Assembly: GCA_017408735.1 (NCBI GenBank)
Contig: JAFQUB010000009.1
Coordinates: 1-64,000, forward strand
DNA: 64,000 nucleotides
Reading direction: 5' to 3'
Source of the DNA: Lachnospiraceae bacterium
GTDB taxonomy: Bacteria > Bacillota > Clostridia > Lachnospirales > Lachnospiraceae
In this document: piece by piece, positions 15,230 to 25,214 of the stretch
How positions within the stretch are numbered: the stretch's first letter is position 1
Layout: each line of letters opens with the position of its first letter
The notes under the pieces: model-generated
What the model was told of the DNA's origin: nothing
Seen by the model: only the letters and a program-made list of their open reading frames with translations
The model's database searches: none
Translations under genes and position numbers: made by a program

Positions 15230-17902
15230 TTATTTTAATTTATAATAAGACAAGCCTATTGTCAACTGTCCTGAATTACAGGCGGTAGAAAAACATGATT
15301 TTTGTAAAATTACTTTCTCGAATGGAATACATTTTAACACTTCTTCCTTAATAAGCTCCAATTGTTTTACCGTGCATCCCACATAAGTAATAAAAATAAT
15401 ATCCTTACATATTTTATTCCTGTTTCTAAGGTGGCACCGGATAAAACGTTTCCAACTGTTTTCCATATTTCCGATTCTTATTCCTGTTACTACCAGTTTT
15501 CTTTGAGATATAGTCAAAACCGGATGGGCCCCAAGTATATTACAAAGTTGTGCTGTCACCTTATCCGTGTAGCCATTTCGGTAAAAAAAACGTATATTTG
15601 GCATAATGAAGCAGGTACCTATCTGCTCTGCGCATTTTTCTATCTCTGCACCGATTTTTTCTCTGGAACACCCCTCCATCATTAATTTTGCCGCATACAG
15701 TACAACCAACCCCTGACCACAGGATATATGTCCGGAATCAATTACCTGTACATGATCAAAGCCTTTTGCTGCCGTTACTGCCACCTCATAACTCTTTCCT
15801 GCGTATTTTGCTGTAGAAATATGAACCACATGTTCTGCGCGTGTAAGTATTTCTGCAAAAAATTCTTCATATTCTTCCACAGATACACTATTGGCACTTA
15901 CAATTCCATTTTCTTCCTCCATGTATTCCATGAGATTGTCCGAACTGATTTCTTTTGTATCTGCAAAACGGCCTTTTTTCGTTTTAATGTAAAAATATAT
16001 CACTTTTATATCATACTTGTCCAAATATTCCTGTGGTAAATCGCAAACACAATCTGTAGTAATGTATACTTTCTTTTTCTTATGTTCATATTTTCTCTGC
16101 ATTTTATGTTCGTTCTTCTCCGAAGAATTTTCTGTATACTGATATTCTATAATATCCTTCGGCAAAAACTTCAACAATTCTTTTTCCATCTGTCTTCCTG
16201 TAATCGGTTTTTCCAAAAAACCATCAAAACCATTCTCTTCCATAATACGTTTGGCATCAGAAGTGGATGCTGCCGTCATAAGCAATACATAAGAATCTCT
16301 ACAAAGTCCATTTTCCTGTTTACGCAGTTCTTTTAAAACCTCTGCCCCTGTCATCTCTGACATCTGATAATCCATCAAAATTACATGGTAATACCTTTGT
16401 TTTGTTTGCTTCAGACATTCCGGACCACTTCTGGCAACATCTATCTGCAGCTTTGTGTCTTTTAGCAGCTGTTCTTCCATCGCAACATTAATTGCATTAT
16501 CATCCACAATAAGAATACGGCCTTCCGGTGCCTCAAAGGCTGGTTTATATTGATATACATTTCCCGAATTCCTTTCCAGAAAATTAATTTCACCTAACGG
16601 CGTCGGATCTACTACCTGCTGTTCTAAAGTAACCGTAAAAGTAGACCCTTTTGTATAAATACTGTCCACATTAATTTGTCCGCCCATTAAATCTATAAAT
16701 TGCTTTGAAATAGACAACCCCAGACCACTACCCTCAATTCTGGAATTTCTTTTTTCATCAGCTCTTTTAAAAATATCATACAAAGATTCTAAATCTTCTT
16801 TTCTAATTCCTATACCGGTATCTGCAACTGCTATTTTCAAACGAATGTTGTCTTCTCCCATCGGCTCACCGTATGCCGAAAGAGTAACAGAGCCTCTCTC
16901 TGTATACTTTACAGCATTTGTCAAAATATTCAACAGCACCTGTTTAATTCTTTTTTCATCTCCCACTAAAACCGATGGAAGATTCTGATCCAATTCCACA
17001 TACAAATCCAGTTCTTTTTCTTTCATCCTGATTTGTATCATATCTACCAGTTCTTCAATCATCTCTTTTGTATTGTATGCCACCGGTATGATTTCCATTT
17101 TTTTCATTTCCACCTGGGATAAATCCAAAATATCATTTACCAGGTTTAGCAACATCTTGCTTGCCACTTGTATATTTGCTGCATATTCCTTTGTTTTCCC
17201 TTCCGGATTCTCCCTTAAAATCATTTCATTTAAACCAATAATTGTATGGATTGGTGTACGAATTTCATGGCTCATATTTGCATAGAAGGCATTTTGGGAA
17301 TTACTCATTTTTTCCAGTTCATCATTTTGGGACAACACAACAGTACGTTCCATTTTAAATAATTTGATTTCAAACTTTAAGAGTCCCCCAACTGCAAGTC
17401 CTACAGCAACAGTAGAAAACAATGAATCCATATACACGTCTCCATTGCTCTCCAAAGGCATAACAATTTCCGGATGATAATATGCCATACCATAGGTAAA
17501 AACATCCATTCCAAGACATAATATTATAAAAGCAAACAGTTTCACTCCGGAAAACATCATAAAGACATACACCAGTTCCAACGCAAACCATACCATAGCA
17601 CCGCTGTTAACACCTCCACACACAAAGAACATTGCTGGAAATACCACCACAATCAGCACAATTGCTACAATAATGGCAGCAATATCGCTTTTTTTGTGTT
17701 TCAATGTAACATACATGGCTATTCCCATGGTAATCGCATTTATCAAAAGAGGAAGAACCAGGGCAACTGTTTCCACCAAAAACAGACATTCCACAACCGC
17801 TATTAACGATACCGCTTCGCCCACAATAAGTACCATACGAAACAACCGTTCTGCCAGTTCAATGTCTCGTCCAAATATAATTTGTTTTATTTTATTTATC
17901 AT
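15230..17902 (-). CDS. membrane histidine kinase-receiver-DegV fusion
   Basis: An 890-residue multidomain protein. About six hydrophobic segments occupy 22-180. HisKA carries the phospho-accepting H212 in M-S-H-E-I-R-T-P. HATPase_c spans about 310-430, with an N-box at 325-334, D-T-G-I-G at 361 and G-S-G-L-G-L at 391. A receiver at about 461-580 has D511 in L-M-D-Y-Q-M. After a charged linker comes a DegV-like domain (about 610-890), beginning T-T-D-C-V-C-D-L-P and including H-I-S-T-A and Q-V-I-D-S. DegV/FakB proteins bind fatty acids. The start ATG overlaps the upstream kinase stop by 11 bases, implying translational coupling. I know of no described protein with this architecture. Confidence 0.85.
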   Translation of the reverse strand: MINKIKQIIFGRDIELAERLFRMVLIVGEAVSLIAVVECLFLVETVALVLPLLINAITMGIAMYVTLKHKKSDIAAIIVAIVLIVVVFPAMFFVCGGVNSGAMVWFALELVYVFMMFSGVKLFAFIILCLGMDVFTYGMAYYHPEIVMPLESNGDVYMDSLFSTVAVGLAVGGLLKFEIKLFKMERTVVLSQNDELEKMSNSQNAFYANMSHEIRTPIHTIIGLNEMILRENPEGKTKEYAANIQVASKMLLNLVNDILDLSQVEMKKMEIIPVAYNTKEMIEELVDMIQIRMKEKELDLYVELDQNLPSVLVGDEKRIKQVLLNILTNAVKYTERGSVTLSAYGEPMGEDNIRLKIAVADTGIGIRKEDLESLYDIFKRADEKRNSRIEGSGLGLSISKQFIDLMGGQINVDSIYTKGSTFTVTLEQQVVDPTPLGEINFLERNSGNVYQYKPAFEAPEGRILIVDDNAINVAMEEQLLKDTKLQIDVARSGPECLKQTKQRYYHVILMDYQMSEMTGAEVLKELRKQENGLCRDSYVLLMTAASTSDAKRIMEENGFDGFLEKPITGRQMEKELLKFLPKDIIEYQYTENSSEKNEHKMQRKYEHKKKKVYITTDCVCDLPQEYLDKYDIKVIYFYIKTKKGRFADTKEISSDNLMEYMEEENGIVSANSVSVEEYEEFFAEILTRAEHVVHISTAKYAGKSYEVAVTAAKGFDHVQVIDSGHISCGQGLVVLYAAKLMMEGCSREKIGAEIEKCAEQIGTCFIMPNIRFFYRNGYTDKVTAQLCNILGAHPVLTISQRKLVVTGIRIGNMENSWKRFIRCHLRNRNKICKDIIFITYVGCTVKQLELIKEEVLKCIPFEKVILQKSCFSTACNSGQLTIGLSYYKLK

Positions 17903-20690
17903 CCCTCTCCTCCCCTTTCTTCTTTTTTTGCAATCCTGCCCTTAATTTTGATACCGTTTCCACTGCCGACATATAGTCTGACATTTTCACTTTTCTTATC
18001 ACTGCCTCCATTGCCTTATACAATGGAATTCCATCATATTGATATTTCTGCAAATCATTGATCAGTTCCAGCATTCGCTTTTCATCCAGTGCATACATGG
18101 CTTCTTCCAGTTCCATAATAATCCGCTCAAATACAGAATCCTCCAGTATCGGGAAATCCTGCAATGTCACTTCTTCTTTTGGCTGCGGGCAGACAAGAGT
18201 ATTTTCCTCTAGAATTTTTTCTACCCTCTGGTACTCTTCCAGCATTCCACCGTGATTTTCATAAATATATGATGTATTATTTTCTTTTCCTGCCATTTCT
18301 AACTTTTTGGCAAGTTCCGATAATTTTAATGCTCCTATACTAAGCATAGAACTTTTTATTCCATGCACCATAATGGTATAGTCTTTCCATTCTTTCTGCT
18401 GGAATAGTTCCTCCACCTGCATTTGATTTGCTTTTGCAGTCTCCAGAGTGATTTTCAAAATATCCAGATATCTTTCTTTTCCACCACAGTAAACCATTCC
18501 TTTTTCTACATCCAAATCTCCAATAGAAAATTCCTGCTCTTTTTGTTGTTTATCTTCAGCCGGTGTTTCTTCCACTACTTTTTCTTCTATTACTACTGGT
18601 TTTTTCGGCTTTTCCTTTGATTTTTGCTTCTCAACAAATTCCACTTTTTCTTCCGGAAGATTTCTTATCAACACACGCTCTAATACTGAATTTTCCACAG
18701 GCTTCTCAAGGAAATCCGTAAATCCCTCTGCCAGAAACATTTCTCTGGCACCGGCAATTGCATTGGCAGTTAATGCCACAATTGGCACGGTTTCAAAATA
18801 CATACCGGTCTTTTTTCGAATCAAATGTAATGTTTCTACACCATCCATTTCCGGCATCATATGATCCATAAATACCAAATCATATGATTTATCTTCTATT
18901 TTTTCTAAGGCTTCTTTACCACTACTAGCTGTTGCCGCTTTAATCTGATACTTCTCTAAAATTCCTTCCATCACTTTTAAATTCATCAGATTATCATCCA
19001 CCACCAGAATACGTGCTTCCGGTGCAATCATTCTTTCTTTTGCCTTCCAGTGCTGACCTTCTTTTCCTGTCATTTGCTCATTGATTAATAACACTATCGG
19101 AATAATATAAAAAGGTTTGTACAAACGCAATAAATTCGGATTAGAAAGTTCTTTTTCCTCGTAGCGGAACAAAATAACAATTACTCTGGTATACAACGCC
19201 AGTTCATCAAAATATTCCTGTTCCTGTTTGTATTCCGTCAATCCTATAAAAATCTGTGTGAATTTTTCATTACTTTGCCGCCGCTTTAATTCTGATAAAT
19301 TTCGACAAACGTGATACTTAACCTTCATTTGCTCTACCATGTGCCGGATGTTAGCAGAGTACTCATCCCTGATTTCCATCATGCTAAATCGCTCCATATC
19401 GATGTAAATACCAATATTAACTTCTTCTCTATGTTCCAACCGGGCAATCGGCCGTTCATCCAACACTTTTTGCGGAATTACAAATTTCACGGTAGTTCCT
19501 TTACCAAATTCACTTTTTATATTGATGACACCGCCCATCATCCGCACAATAGTCCGAGATATGGCAAGTCCCAGTCCTACACCGCCTTTTTGTCTATTTC
19601 GTCTGGTATCTACCTGGTTGAAACTGGTGAATAATTTTTCCAGACTTTCTGCCTTCATACCAATACCAGTATCTTTCACGGTTATAATTAAATTAATTCC
19701 ATACTCTTCTTTACGATAAGTAATTCCCAAGCTGACACAGCCTTCTTCTGTAAATTTAATGGCATTATCTATTACATTCATAATTACTCTTCGTATTTTC
19801 TTTTCGTCCCCCATTAAGTTACACGGAATTGTTGCATCGCAATCCACAATCAGTTCTATCTTTTTCTCTTCAATTTTTGCCAGTGTCATATTTATAATAT
19901 CATTCACTGTAGATGTAATATTGTAAGATTCTTCTTCCAGTTCAATTTTTCCTGTCTGAAGCTCCGAAAAATCCAAAACATCACTTACTACTGACATCAG
20001 GTTTCTTCCTGCCGTCTGAATATAGCGGACATTTTCCCGCATTTTTTCTATATCTTTTTCCTGTATGACCACTTCACTCATCCCACAAATGGTATTAATT
20101 GGCGTGCGAATTTCATGACTTACATTTGCCAGAAAATCGTCCTTGCTCCGCTCCGCCTCTTTTAATTCCTCAATTGTCTTTGTAAATGTAATATTCGCTT
20201 TATCCCGCTTGCCTAACCAAAAATGTATTGCCCAAACAGTACAGAATGCATTTAACAAATGAAACAGCAGTCTGAAAATATCATCGGTTGTTTCCAGTGA
20301 AATTTGCTGTATTACGGCAATATGATAGAAAAATACAAGAAAAATAGACGCATAAAACATATAGCATATTTCTACCAGTCCATACAGTCCGGATATAATG
20401 GCAAGGGCAGAAAAAAACGGAAGTATGCGTTGCAAATCTTTTACGTTAATTGCAAACAGAAATATTATAACTTGCATCATGCCTCCAACCATGCCTACAC
20501 GAAAACGATAGTCTCTATATTGTCCTGCATGTACTATCCAACAAACAATAAGACCTGCCAATATTAAAATTGATACCCAGACTTGCCATCCGGCTACCAC
20601 AGAAATAGTAAATATGGCAATATCATATACACTGAATATAAGCAAAACCAGTTTCTCTATTTTTCTTTGTGGTTGTATTTCCTGTATCAT
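17892..20690 (-). CDS. membrane hybrid histidine kinase with receiver and HPt domains
   Basis: A 932-residue hybrid kinase. Five or six hydrophobic segments lie in residues 15-165. HisKA has its His (about 192) in V-S-H-E-I-R-T-P-I, and HATPase_c has N-V-I-D-N-A, D-T-G-I-G and G-V-G-L-G-L. A receiver-like region without clear acidic residues follows (about 415-560). A full receiver (about 585-705) has V-V-D-D and Asp in F-M-D-H-M-M-P-E-M-D-G, and an HPt domain (about 755-860) has His in M-V-H-G-I-K-S-S. These parts allow a complete internal phosphorelay. ATG 20690 fits the GGGAGGAG site better than the in-frame GTG three codons upstream. A terminator separates it from the MCP gene; the next gene overlaps it. 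Confidence 0.88.
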   Translation of the reverse strand: MIQEIQPQRKIEKLVLLIFSVYDIAIFTISVVAGWQVWVSILILAGLIVCWIVHAGQYRDYRFRVGMVGGMMQVIIFLFAINVKDLQRILPFFSALAIISGLYGLVEICYMFYASIFLVFFYHIAVIQQISLETTDDIFRLLFHLLNAFCTVWAIHFWLGKRDKANITFTKTIEELKEAERSKDDFLANVSHEIRTPINTICGMSEVVIQEKDIEKMRENVRYIQTAGRNLMSVVSDVLDFSELQTGKIELEEESYNITSTVNDIINMTLAKIEEKKIELIVDCDATIPCNLMGDEKKIRRVIMNVIDNAIKFTEEGCVSLGITYRKEEYGINLIITVKDTGIGMKAESLEKLFTSFNQVDTRRNRQKGGVGLGLAISRTIVRMMGGVINIKSEFGKGTTVKFVIPQKVLDERPIARLEHREEVNIGIYIDMERFSMMEIRDEYSANIRHMVEQMKVKYHVCRNLSELKRRQSNEKFTQIFIGLTEYKQEQEYFDELALYTRVIVILFRYEEKELSNPNLLRLYKPFYIIPIVLLINEQMTGKEGQHWKAKERMIAPEARILVVDDNLMNLKVMEGILEKYQIKAATASSGKEALEKIEDKSYDLVFMDHMMPEMDGVETLHLIRKKTGMYFETVPIVALTANAIAGAREMFLAEGFTDFLEKPVENSVLERVLIRNLPEEKVEFVEKQKSKEKPKKPVVIEEKVVEETPAEDKQQKEQEFSIGDLDVEKGMVYCGGKERYLDILKITLETAKANQMQVEELFQQKEWKDYTIMVHGIKSSMLSIGALKLSELAKKLEMAGKENNTSYIYENHGGMLEEYQRVEKILEENTLVCPQPKEEVTLQDFPILEDSVFERIIMELEEAMYALDEKRMLELINDLQKYQYDGIPLYKAMEAVIRKVKMSDYMSAVETVSKLRAGLQKKKKGEERDDK

Positions 20691-20719
20691 ATTCCACACT
20701 CCTCCCTCATGAAAAAAAA

Positions 20720-20750
20720 CGCATACTGACGCATGTAACGCCAGTATGCG
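20720..20750 (-). terminator. terminator between MCP and hybrid kinase
   Basis: CGCATACTGGCG pairs with CGTCAGTATGCG (one G-U) and is followed by eight T on the minus strand. It ends about 20 bp before the kinase ribosome binding site. I see no separate promoter in that gap, so kinase expression may rely on read-through. Confidence 0.8.
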
Positions 20751-20769
20751 AATTTATTGTAGTTGGATC

Positions 20770-22125
20770 TTAATATTTTCCAAAACCGCCGTTCAAGGAA
20801 ATAATCTGTTCATTTCGTTCTGCAGTATTACCATAATCTCCACCGTTTCTGCTCATAGTGGAATTCATTCCTCTATCCCCCTGATTTCCTAATGTATATA
20901 CGGAAAGTAAATCACGCATTCTGCCAGCCTGATTTGACAATTCCACACTCGCTGCTGCACATTCTTCACTGGTAGCTGAATTGTTCTGCACCACCTGAGA
21001 TACTTGCTCAATTGCCTGATCAATCTGTGCAATGGCTGTTGCCTGATAATTAGATGCTTCTGCAATACCTGTAATAATTTTTTCGCTCTTTTCTACTACC
21101 TGTGTAATTGCCTCTAAAGCACTTGCTGTTTCATCTGCAATCTTGGAACCGACTTCCACTTTATTGATGGAATCTTCAATAAGTTCTGCTGTTTCTGAAG
21201 CTGCCGCTGCACTTTTTGCTGCTAAGTTTCTTACTTCTTCTGCTACTACTGCAAATCCTTTTCCTGCTTCTCCTGCTCTTGCTGCTTCCACCGCCGCATT
21301 CAGGGCAAGAATATTCGTCTGAAAAGCAATATCATCAATTACTTTAATGATTTTCGAGATACTTTCGGATGAGGTGTTGATATCCTGCATAGCAACCATC
21401 ATATCCCGCATCTGTTCATTTCCCTGTTTTACATCTTTAATTGCCTGAGATACTAAATCTGCTGCTTCGTTTGCTTCTTGTGCATTCTTTTTTGTTTTAT
21501 CTGCAATATCATCAATAGATGCTGTAATTTCTTCAATGGCACTTGCCTGTTCTGTAGACCCCTGTGCCAAAGCTTCACTGGCACTTGCCACCTGGGAAGC
21601 ACTTGTCATTACCTGATAAGAAGAGTCGCTGACGTTGGTCAATGCATGATTGTTACGCATAACAAGTTTTTTTAGTGAAACTCCCAATGCATCTCTATCT
21701 GATTTTGGAGTTACATTTACTGCAAGATTACCTTCTGCTACTTCTTCTGCAATATTTGCATAATTTCGAATATTATTTACCACATGCTGATATTCATCTA
21801 TCAGCTGCCCAAATTCATCATTGCCATGTTTTTTTAAAGTAATATTTACTTCTCCATCTGCAATCTGCTGTGTAGCTTTGCTAATCTCCTGCAAAGATTT
21901 ACGGATTGTTCTTGTCATGATTACACTTATACCTGTCATAATAACCGCCATAATAATAAACTCCACTGCAGTAAATGTACCATAACTTTTAAGATAATGT
22001 TCCGGATCATCTACGTGTATAATGGCTGCAGCTGTGCTATAGCCTGAATACAAACTAAGAATCAATAATGCATCAATAATACCAAAAGAAATCATTAATT
22101 TTGTTGTTATTTTCATATCTTTCAT
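20770..22125 (-). CDS. methyl-accepting chemotaxis protein with minimal extracytoplasmic loop
   Basis: A 451-residue chemoreceptor. TM1 is at about 12-32 and TM2 at about 52-75. Between them is only a loop of about 20-25 residues, too short for a normal ligand-binding domain. HAMP-like segments follow (about 75-160), then a long coiled coil with the receptor hairpin tip [21 protein letters not shown], which binds CheA and CheW. Signal input may come from the membrane or the cytoplasm. ATG 22125, about 10 bases after GGGAG, is preferred over a GTG overlapping the cheW stop. It closes the chemosensory operon. Confidence 0.93.
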   Translation of the reverse strand: MKDMKITTKLMISFGIIDALLILSLYSGYSTAAAIIHVDDPEHYLKSYGTFTAVEFIIMAVIMTGISVIMTRTIRKSLQEISKATQQIADGEVNITLKKHGNDEFGQLIDEYQHVVNNIRNYANIAEEVAEGNLAVNVTPKSDRDALGVSLKKLVMRNNHALTNVSDSSYQVMTSASQVASASEALAQGSTEQASAIEEITASIDDIADKTKKNAQEANEAADLVSQAIKDVKQGNEQMRDMMVAMQDINTSSESISKIIKVIDDIAFQTNILALNAAVEAARAGEAGKGFAVVAEEVRNLAAKSAAAASETAELIEDSINKVEVGSKIADETASALEAITQVVEKSEKIITGIAEASNYQATAIAQIDQAIEQVSQVVQNNSATSEECAAASVELSNQAGRMRDLLSVYTLGNQGDRGMNSTMSRNGGDYGNTAERNEQIISLNGGFGKY

Positions 22126-22130
22126 ACTGG

Positions 22131-22628
22131 TCACTCTCCCTCTACTTCATTTTCATCATTTACCTTTTCTAATACTGTTAAATCATCATCATTTAATAAT
22201 TTATCCGGGTCTAGTAGCAACTTTACAGAATCCCCAACTTTTCCAATTGCCTGTACAAAAATATTCTGAACCTTATCCGTATTGTGGATAGAAGGAGGTG
22301 GAAGTATATTTTCTTCCTGTATTTCTACCACTTCGGCAATCTGCTCCACAATAAGTCCCACCACAATATCATTGACATTTAATACAATAATACAGGTTCT
22401 GTCATTATACTCAATTGGCTTCTGCTTGAAACGAAGCCGTACATCCACAACCGGAATAATTTTTCCTCTCAGGTTAATTAATCCTTTAATGTAATCTTCG
22501 CTTTCCGGAATTTCAGTTATTTCCTGATAAACAATAATTTCATTTACATATTCAATCTTAATCCCGTAATATTCATTCCCCGATTTGAAGGTTATGTATT
22601 TATCTTTTTGTGTATCAAATTCGTTCAT
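22131..22628 (-). CDS. cheW: chemotaxis coupling protein CheW
   Basis: A 165-residue SH3-like CheW protein. The core motif [16 protein letters not shown] is at about 52-67, the family signature for the surface that binds receptor tips and CheA. CheW links the MCP to the kinase at the membrane. The start at 22628 follows GAGAGGGGG; an in-frame ATG 13 codons upstream reads into the cheA end. It lies 16 bases after cheA and its stop abuts the MCP gene. Confidence 0.93.
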   Translation of the reverse strand: MNEFDTQKDKYITFKSGNEYYGIKIEYVNEIIVYQEITEIPESEDYIKGLINLRGKIIPVVDVRLRFKQKPIEYNDRTCIIVLNVNDIVVGLIVEQIAEVVEIQEENILPPPSIHNTDKVQNIFVQAIGKVGDSVKLLLDPDKLLNDDDLTVLEKVNDENEVEGE

Positions 22629-22644
22629 ACCGTTCCCCCTCTCT

Positions 22645-24798
22645 TTATTCAACCAATCCTGCCGCATCCAGAATCAGAGCAATACTTCCATCTCCTAATT
22701 GGGTACATCCGGATAAACCTTTTACTTTTTTTACATACTCCGGAATCGGTTTTACAACGATTTCCTGTTTCCCCAGTAATCTGTCTACCAACAGACAAAT
22801 GGTTTTCTTTTCCACTTCAACAAGCACCAACATACCATCTTCGGTATCCGCCTTGTAATCTTTCAAATCATACCATTCTCCAAGCCGTAGTACCGGGTAT
22901 CCTTCTCCACGTATCATAATAAATTCTTCTCCATTCGGTTCCTGCACCAGACGGTTGTCACGGATACCCACAAATTCTTTTACTACTCCCGTTTCGATAA
23001 CAAAAGACGAATTTCCCACTTCCATTACAATACCATCAATAATGGCTAATGTAAGAGGAATTTTTAAATTCATCACACTTCCCTGTCCCGGTGTACTCTC
23101 AATTTCCAAACTTCCGCCTACGGACTGTAAATTAGAAACTACCACATCCATACCAACCCCTCGTCCGGAATATTCTGTGACTTTTTCATTGGTAGAAAAG
23201 CCGGGAAGGGTAATAAACTGGTAAACTTCTTTGTCTGTATAAGAATTATCATCTCTTGTATAATCCAAAATTCCCTGTTTTCTTGCTTTTGCGAGAATTT
23301 TATCCCGGTCTAGACCTGCGCCATTATCTTTCACACTGATCCATACTTTTCCTGATTCCGTCTTGGCAGATAAGGTTACTTTTCCTTTCTCTGTCTTTCC
23401 TTTCGCTGCACGTTCTTCGTTGGATTCAATTCCATGGTCAACTGCATTTCGAACCAGATGCATCAGCGGATCTGAAATATGCTCAATAATATTTTTATCC
23501 ACTTCTGTGTGTTCTCCAACCATTTCAAATTCCACATCTTTTCCAAGTTTTCTTGAAACATCGAAAATAATACGGTTCATTTTTTGGAATGTATTGGTCA
23601 GCGGAACCATTCGCATACTCATAATTACATTCTGCAAATCCGTAGAAATCTTCGCCATCTGTCCTGCCGCCTTATGGAAATTATCCAAACGCAGTCCCGG
23701 AACCTTTAAGTCCGGATTTTGCAGAACCACAGATTCAGAAATAACCAATTCTCCAATCAAATCCATAAGCTTATCCATCTTATTTACATCCACGCTGATA
23801 AAACTTGTTTTTTCTGTCTTCTTAGGATTATCTTTAGCCAGTTTTTTAGCTTTACCGGGACCTTTGGATTCAATAACAAAATCGCCCGGTGCAATTGGCT
23901 TTTCTTTGCTTTTTTCTTTTGCCTTTTCTTTTCCTTCTTCTGCTTCCGCTTTTGCTTCAATTTCTTCTACACTAGATTCCAAATCAATACGAATTTCAGA
24001 ACCAAAACTGTCAAATCCCTGTAGAAACTCATTTCCGGTACACTCATAGATATCGACTTTCTTTAAATCGTATCCCTCTTGCATAATTTCCCTAAGTTCT
24101 TCTTCACTTGCTTGTGCCTGTAATAAAATTTTAAATCCATTTTCAAGAATTTCTTCGGCACTGCTTTCATTGGTAAGAATATCTTCCGGATAAAACAGCA
24201 AGTCCTCAGCTATTTCTTTCAAGGAATACACAATTTTATATGCGTGTACATTGGCCAGCTGGATATCCGGCTGATAAGTAAGATAGATCTTATAAAACCG
24301 GCTGGCATCGGTAGCCATCGGTGCCAGATAAAACTGTTTCGGCTCCTCATGTACATTTTTTTCAATTATTTTTTCCTTTTCTCTTTTTCCTCCTTTAATG
24401 GAATTCAGAAACTTATCAATGGAAGCCAAAATTTCTGTGGCATCTCCATCTGCCTGCTGTCCATTCTGGAGTTTATCCATTTCGTTTGTAATAAAATCTG
24501 CCACTTCCAAAACATGTTCCACCAGTTCCATATGAGGAACATTCTGAGGATGAGATTCTCTTAAATAGAAAAATACATCTTCTAGTTTATGAGAAACCGC
24601 TGTAATGTTCTCAAACATCATTACACCTGAAGACCCTTTGATGGTATGCATGGTTCGAAAGATTTCATTTATACTATCTTCATCAAAGCACTCCTCATCT
24701 TTTTGTTCGAGTACAATTTCCTGCAGCTGTTCCAGTAACTGTCCGTTTTCAAACAGATACACGTCCAGCATGCCTTCTGTGTTAAACCCTTCAGCCAT
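22645..24798 (-). CDS. cheA: chemotaxis histidine kinase CheA
   Basis: A 717-residue CheA with all usual domains. P1 (HPt) has H51 in F-R-T-M-H-T-I-K-G-S-S. A divergent P2-like region (about 155-275) is joined to a charged K/E-rich linker. P3 dimerisation starts near 325 (M-D-K-L-M-D-L-I-G-E-L-V). The P4 ATPase has H-L-V-R-N-A-V-D-H-G-I-E and G-R-G-V-G-M-D-V-V, and P5 is CheW-like (about 580-717). It phosphorylates CheB and a receiver partner on signals from the MCP-CheW complex. AAAGGAG precedes the start by six bases. Confidence 0.96.
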   Translation of the reverse strand: MAEGFNTEGMLDVYLFENGQLLEQLQEIVLEQKDEECFDEDSINEIFRTMHTIKGSSGVMMFENITAVSHKLEDVFFYLRESHPQNVPHMELVEHVLEVADFITNEMDKLQNGQQADGDATEILASIDKFLNSIKGGKREKEKIIEKNVHEEPKQFYLAPMATDASRFYKIYLTYQPDIQLANVHAYKIVYSLKEIAEDLLFYPEDILTNESSAEEILENGFKILLQAQASEEELREIMQEGYDLKKVDIYECTGNEFLQGFDSFGSEIRIDLESSVEEIEAKAEAEEGKEKAKEKSKEKPIAPGDFVIESKGPGKAKKLAKDNPKKTEKTSFISVDVNKMDKLMDLIGELVISESVVLQNPDLKVPGLRLDNFHKAAGQMAKISTDLQNVIMSMRMVPLTNTFQKMNRIIFDVSRKLGKDVEFEMVGEHTEVDKNIIEHISDPLMHLVRNAVDHGIESNEERAAKGKTEKGKVTLSAKTESGKVWISVKDNGAGLDRDKILAKARKQGILDYTRDDNSYTDKEVYQFITLPGFSTNEKVTEYSGRGVGMDVVVSNLQSVGGSLEIESTPGQGSVMNLKIPLTLAIIDGIVMEVGNSSFVIETGVVKEFVGIRDNRLVQEPNGEEFIMIRGEGYPVLRLGEWYDLKDYKADTEDGMLVLVEVEKKTICLLVDRLLGKQEIVVKPIPEYVKKVKGLSGCTQLGDGSIALILDAAGLVE

Positions 24799-24811
24799 AT
24801 TGCACTCCTTT

Positions 24812-25204
24812 CTAGATTAAACCAAGTTTTTTCAAAGCCTGTTCAAATCTCTTCTGATCAATTGGCTTTCCCGAATAAATAGTACAGCCAAGTTCAAATG
24901 CCATTTTTACATTCTTTTCATCATTTAAAGCGGTTGTCATAATAACTTTCACTGCTTTCTCTTCCGGAATTTGTCTTTCTTTTTCCAAATTACGAATTCC
25001 CATAAGTGCCTGATAACCATCCATAACCGGCATCATAATATCCAGACACACCAAATCATATGGTTCTTCTTCCTCCAATGCCAGTAAAAAAGCATCTACC
25101 GCTTCCATGCCGTCTACGGTTACATCACATTCCCCATACTTTGACAAAAAACTGTCCATCGCCTTTCTTGTTACATAATCATCTTCTGCTAATAAAATTT
25201 TCAT
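24812..25204 (-). CDS. single-domain response regulator (CheY-like)
   Basis: A 130-residue stand-alone receiver. It has A-E-D-D at 6-9, the phosphoacceptor Asp in C-L-D-I-M-M-P-V-M-D-G, the conserved Thr in M-T-T-A and Lys in S-G-K-P. There is no output domain. Because it sits between cheB and cheA it is the likely phosphate acceptor of this CheA, either as an output or a sink. Whether it binds a flagellar motor is unclear, since no motility genes are in the window. ATG 25204 is preceded by GAGGTGAGAG; an upstream ATG inside cheB is less likely. Confidence 0.88.
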   Translation of the reverse strand: MKILLAEDDYVTRKAMDSFLSKYGECDVTVDGMEAVDAFLLALEEEEPYDLVCLDIMMPVMDGYQALMGIRNLEKERQIPEEKAVKVIMTTALNDEKNVKMAFELGCTIYSGKPIDQKRFEQALKKLGLI

Positions 25205-25214
25205 ATCTCTCACC

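Noticed and set aside
23363-24049. 228-codon plus-strand open frame
   Set aside because: It lies antisense to cheA, has shadow composition (Ser/Phe-rich) and no ribosome site; cheA is certain.
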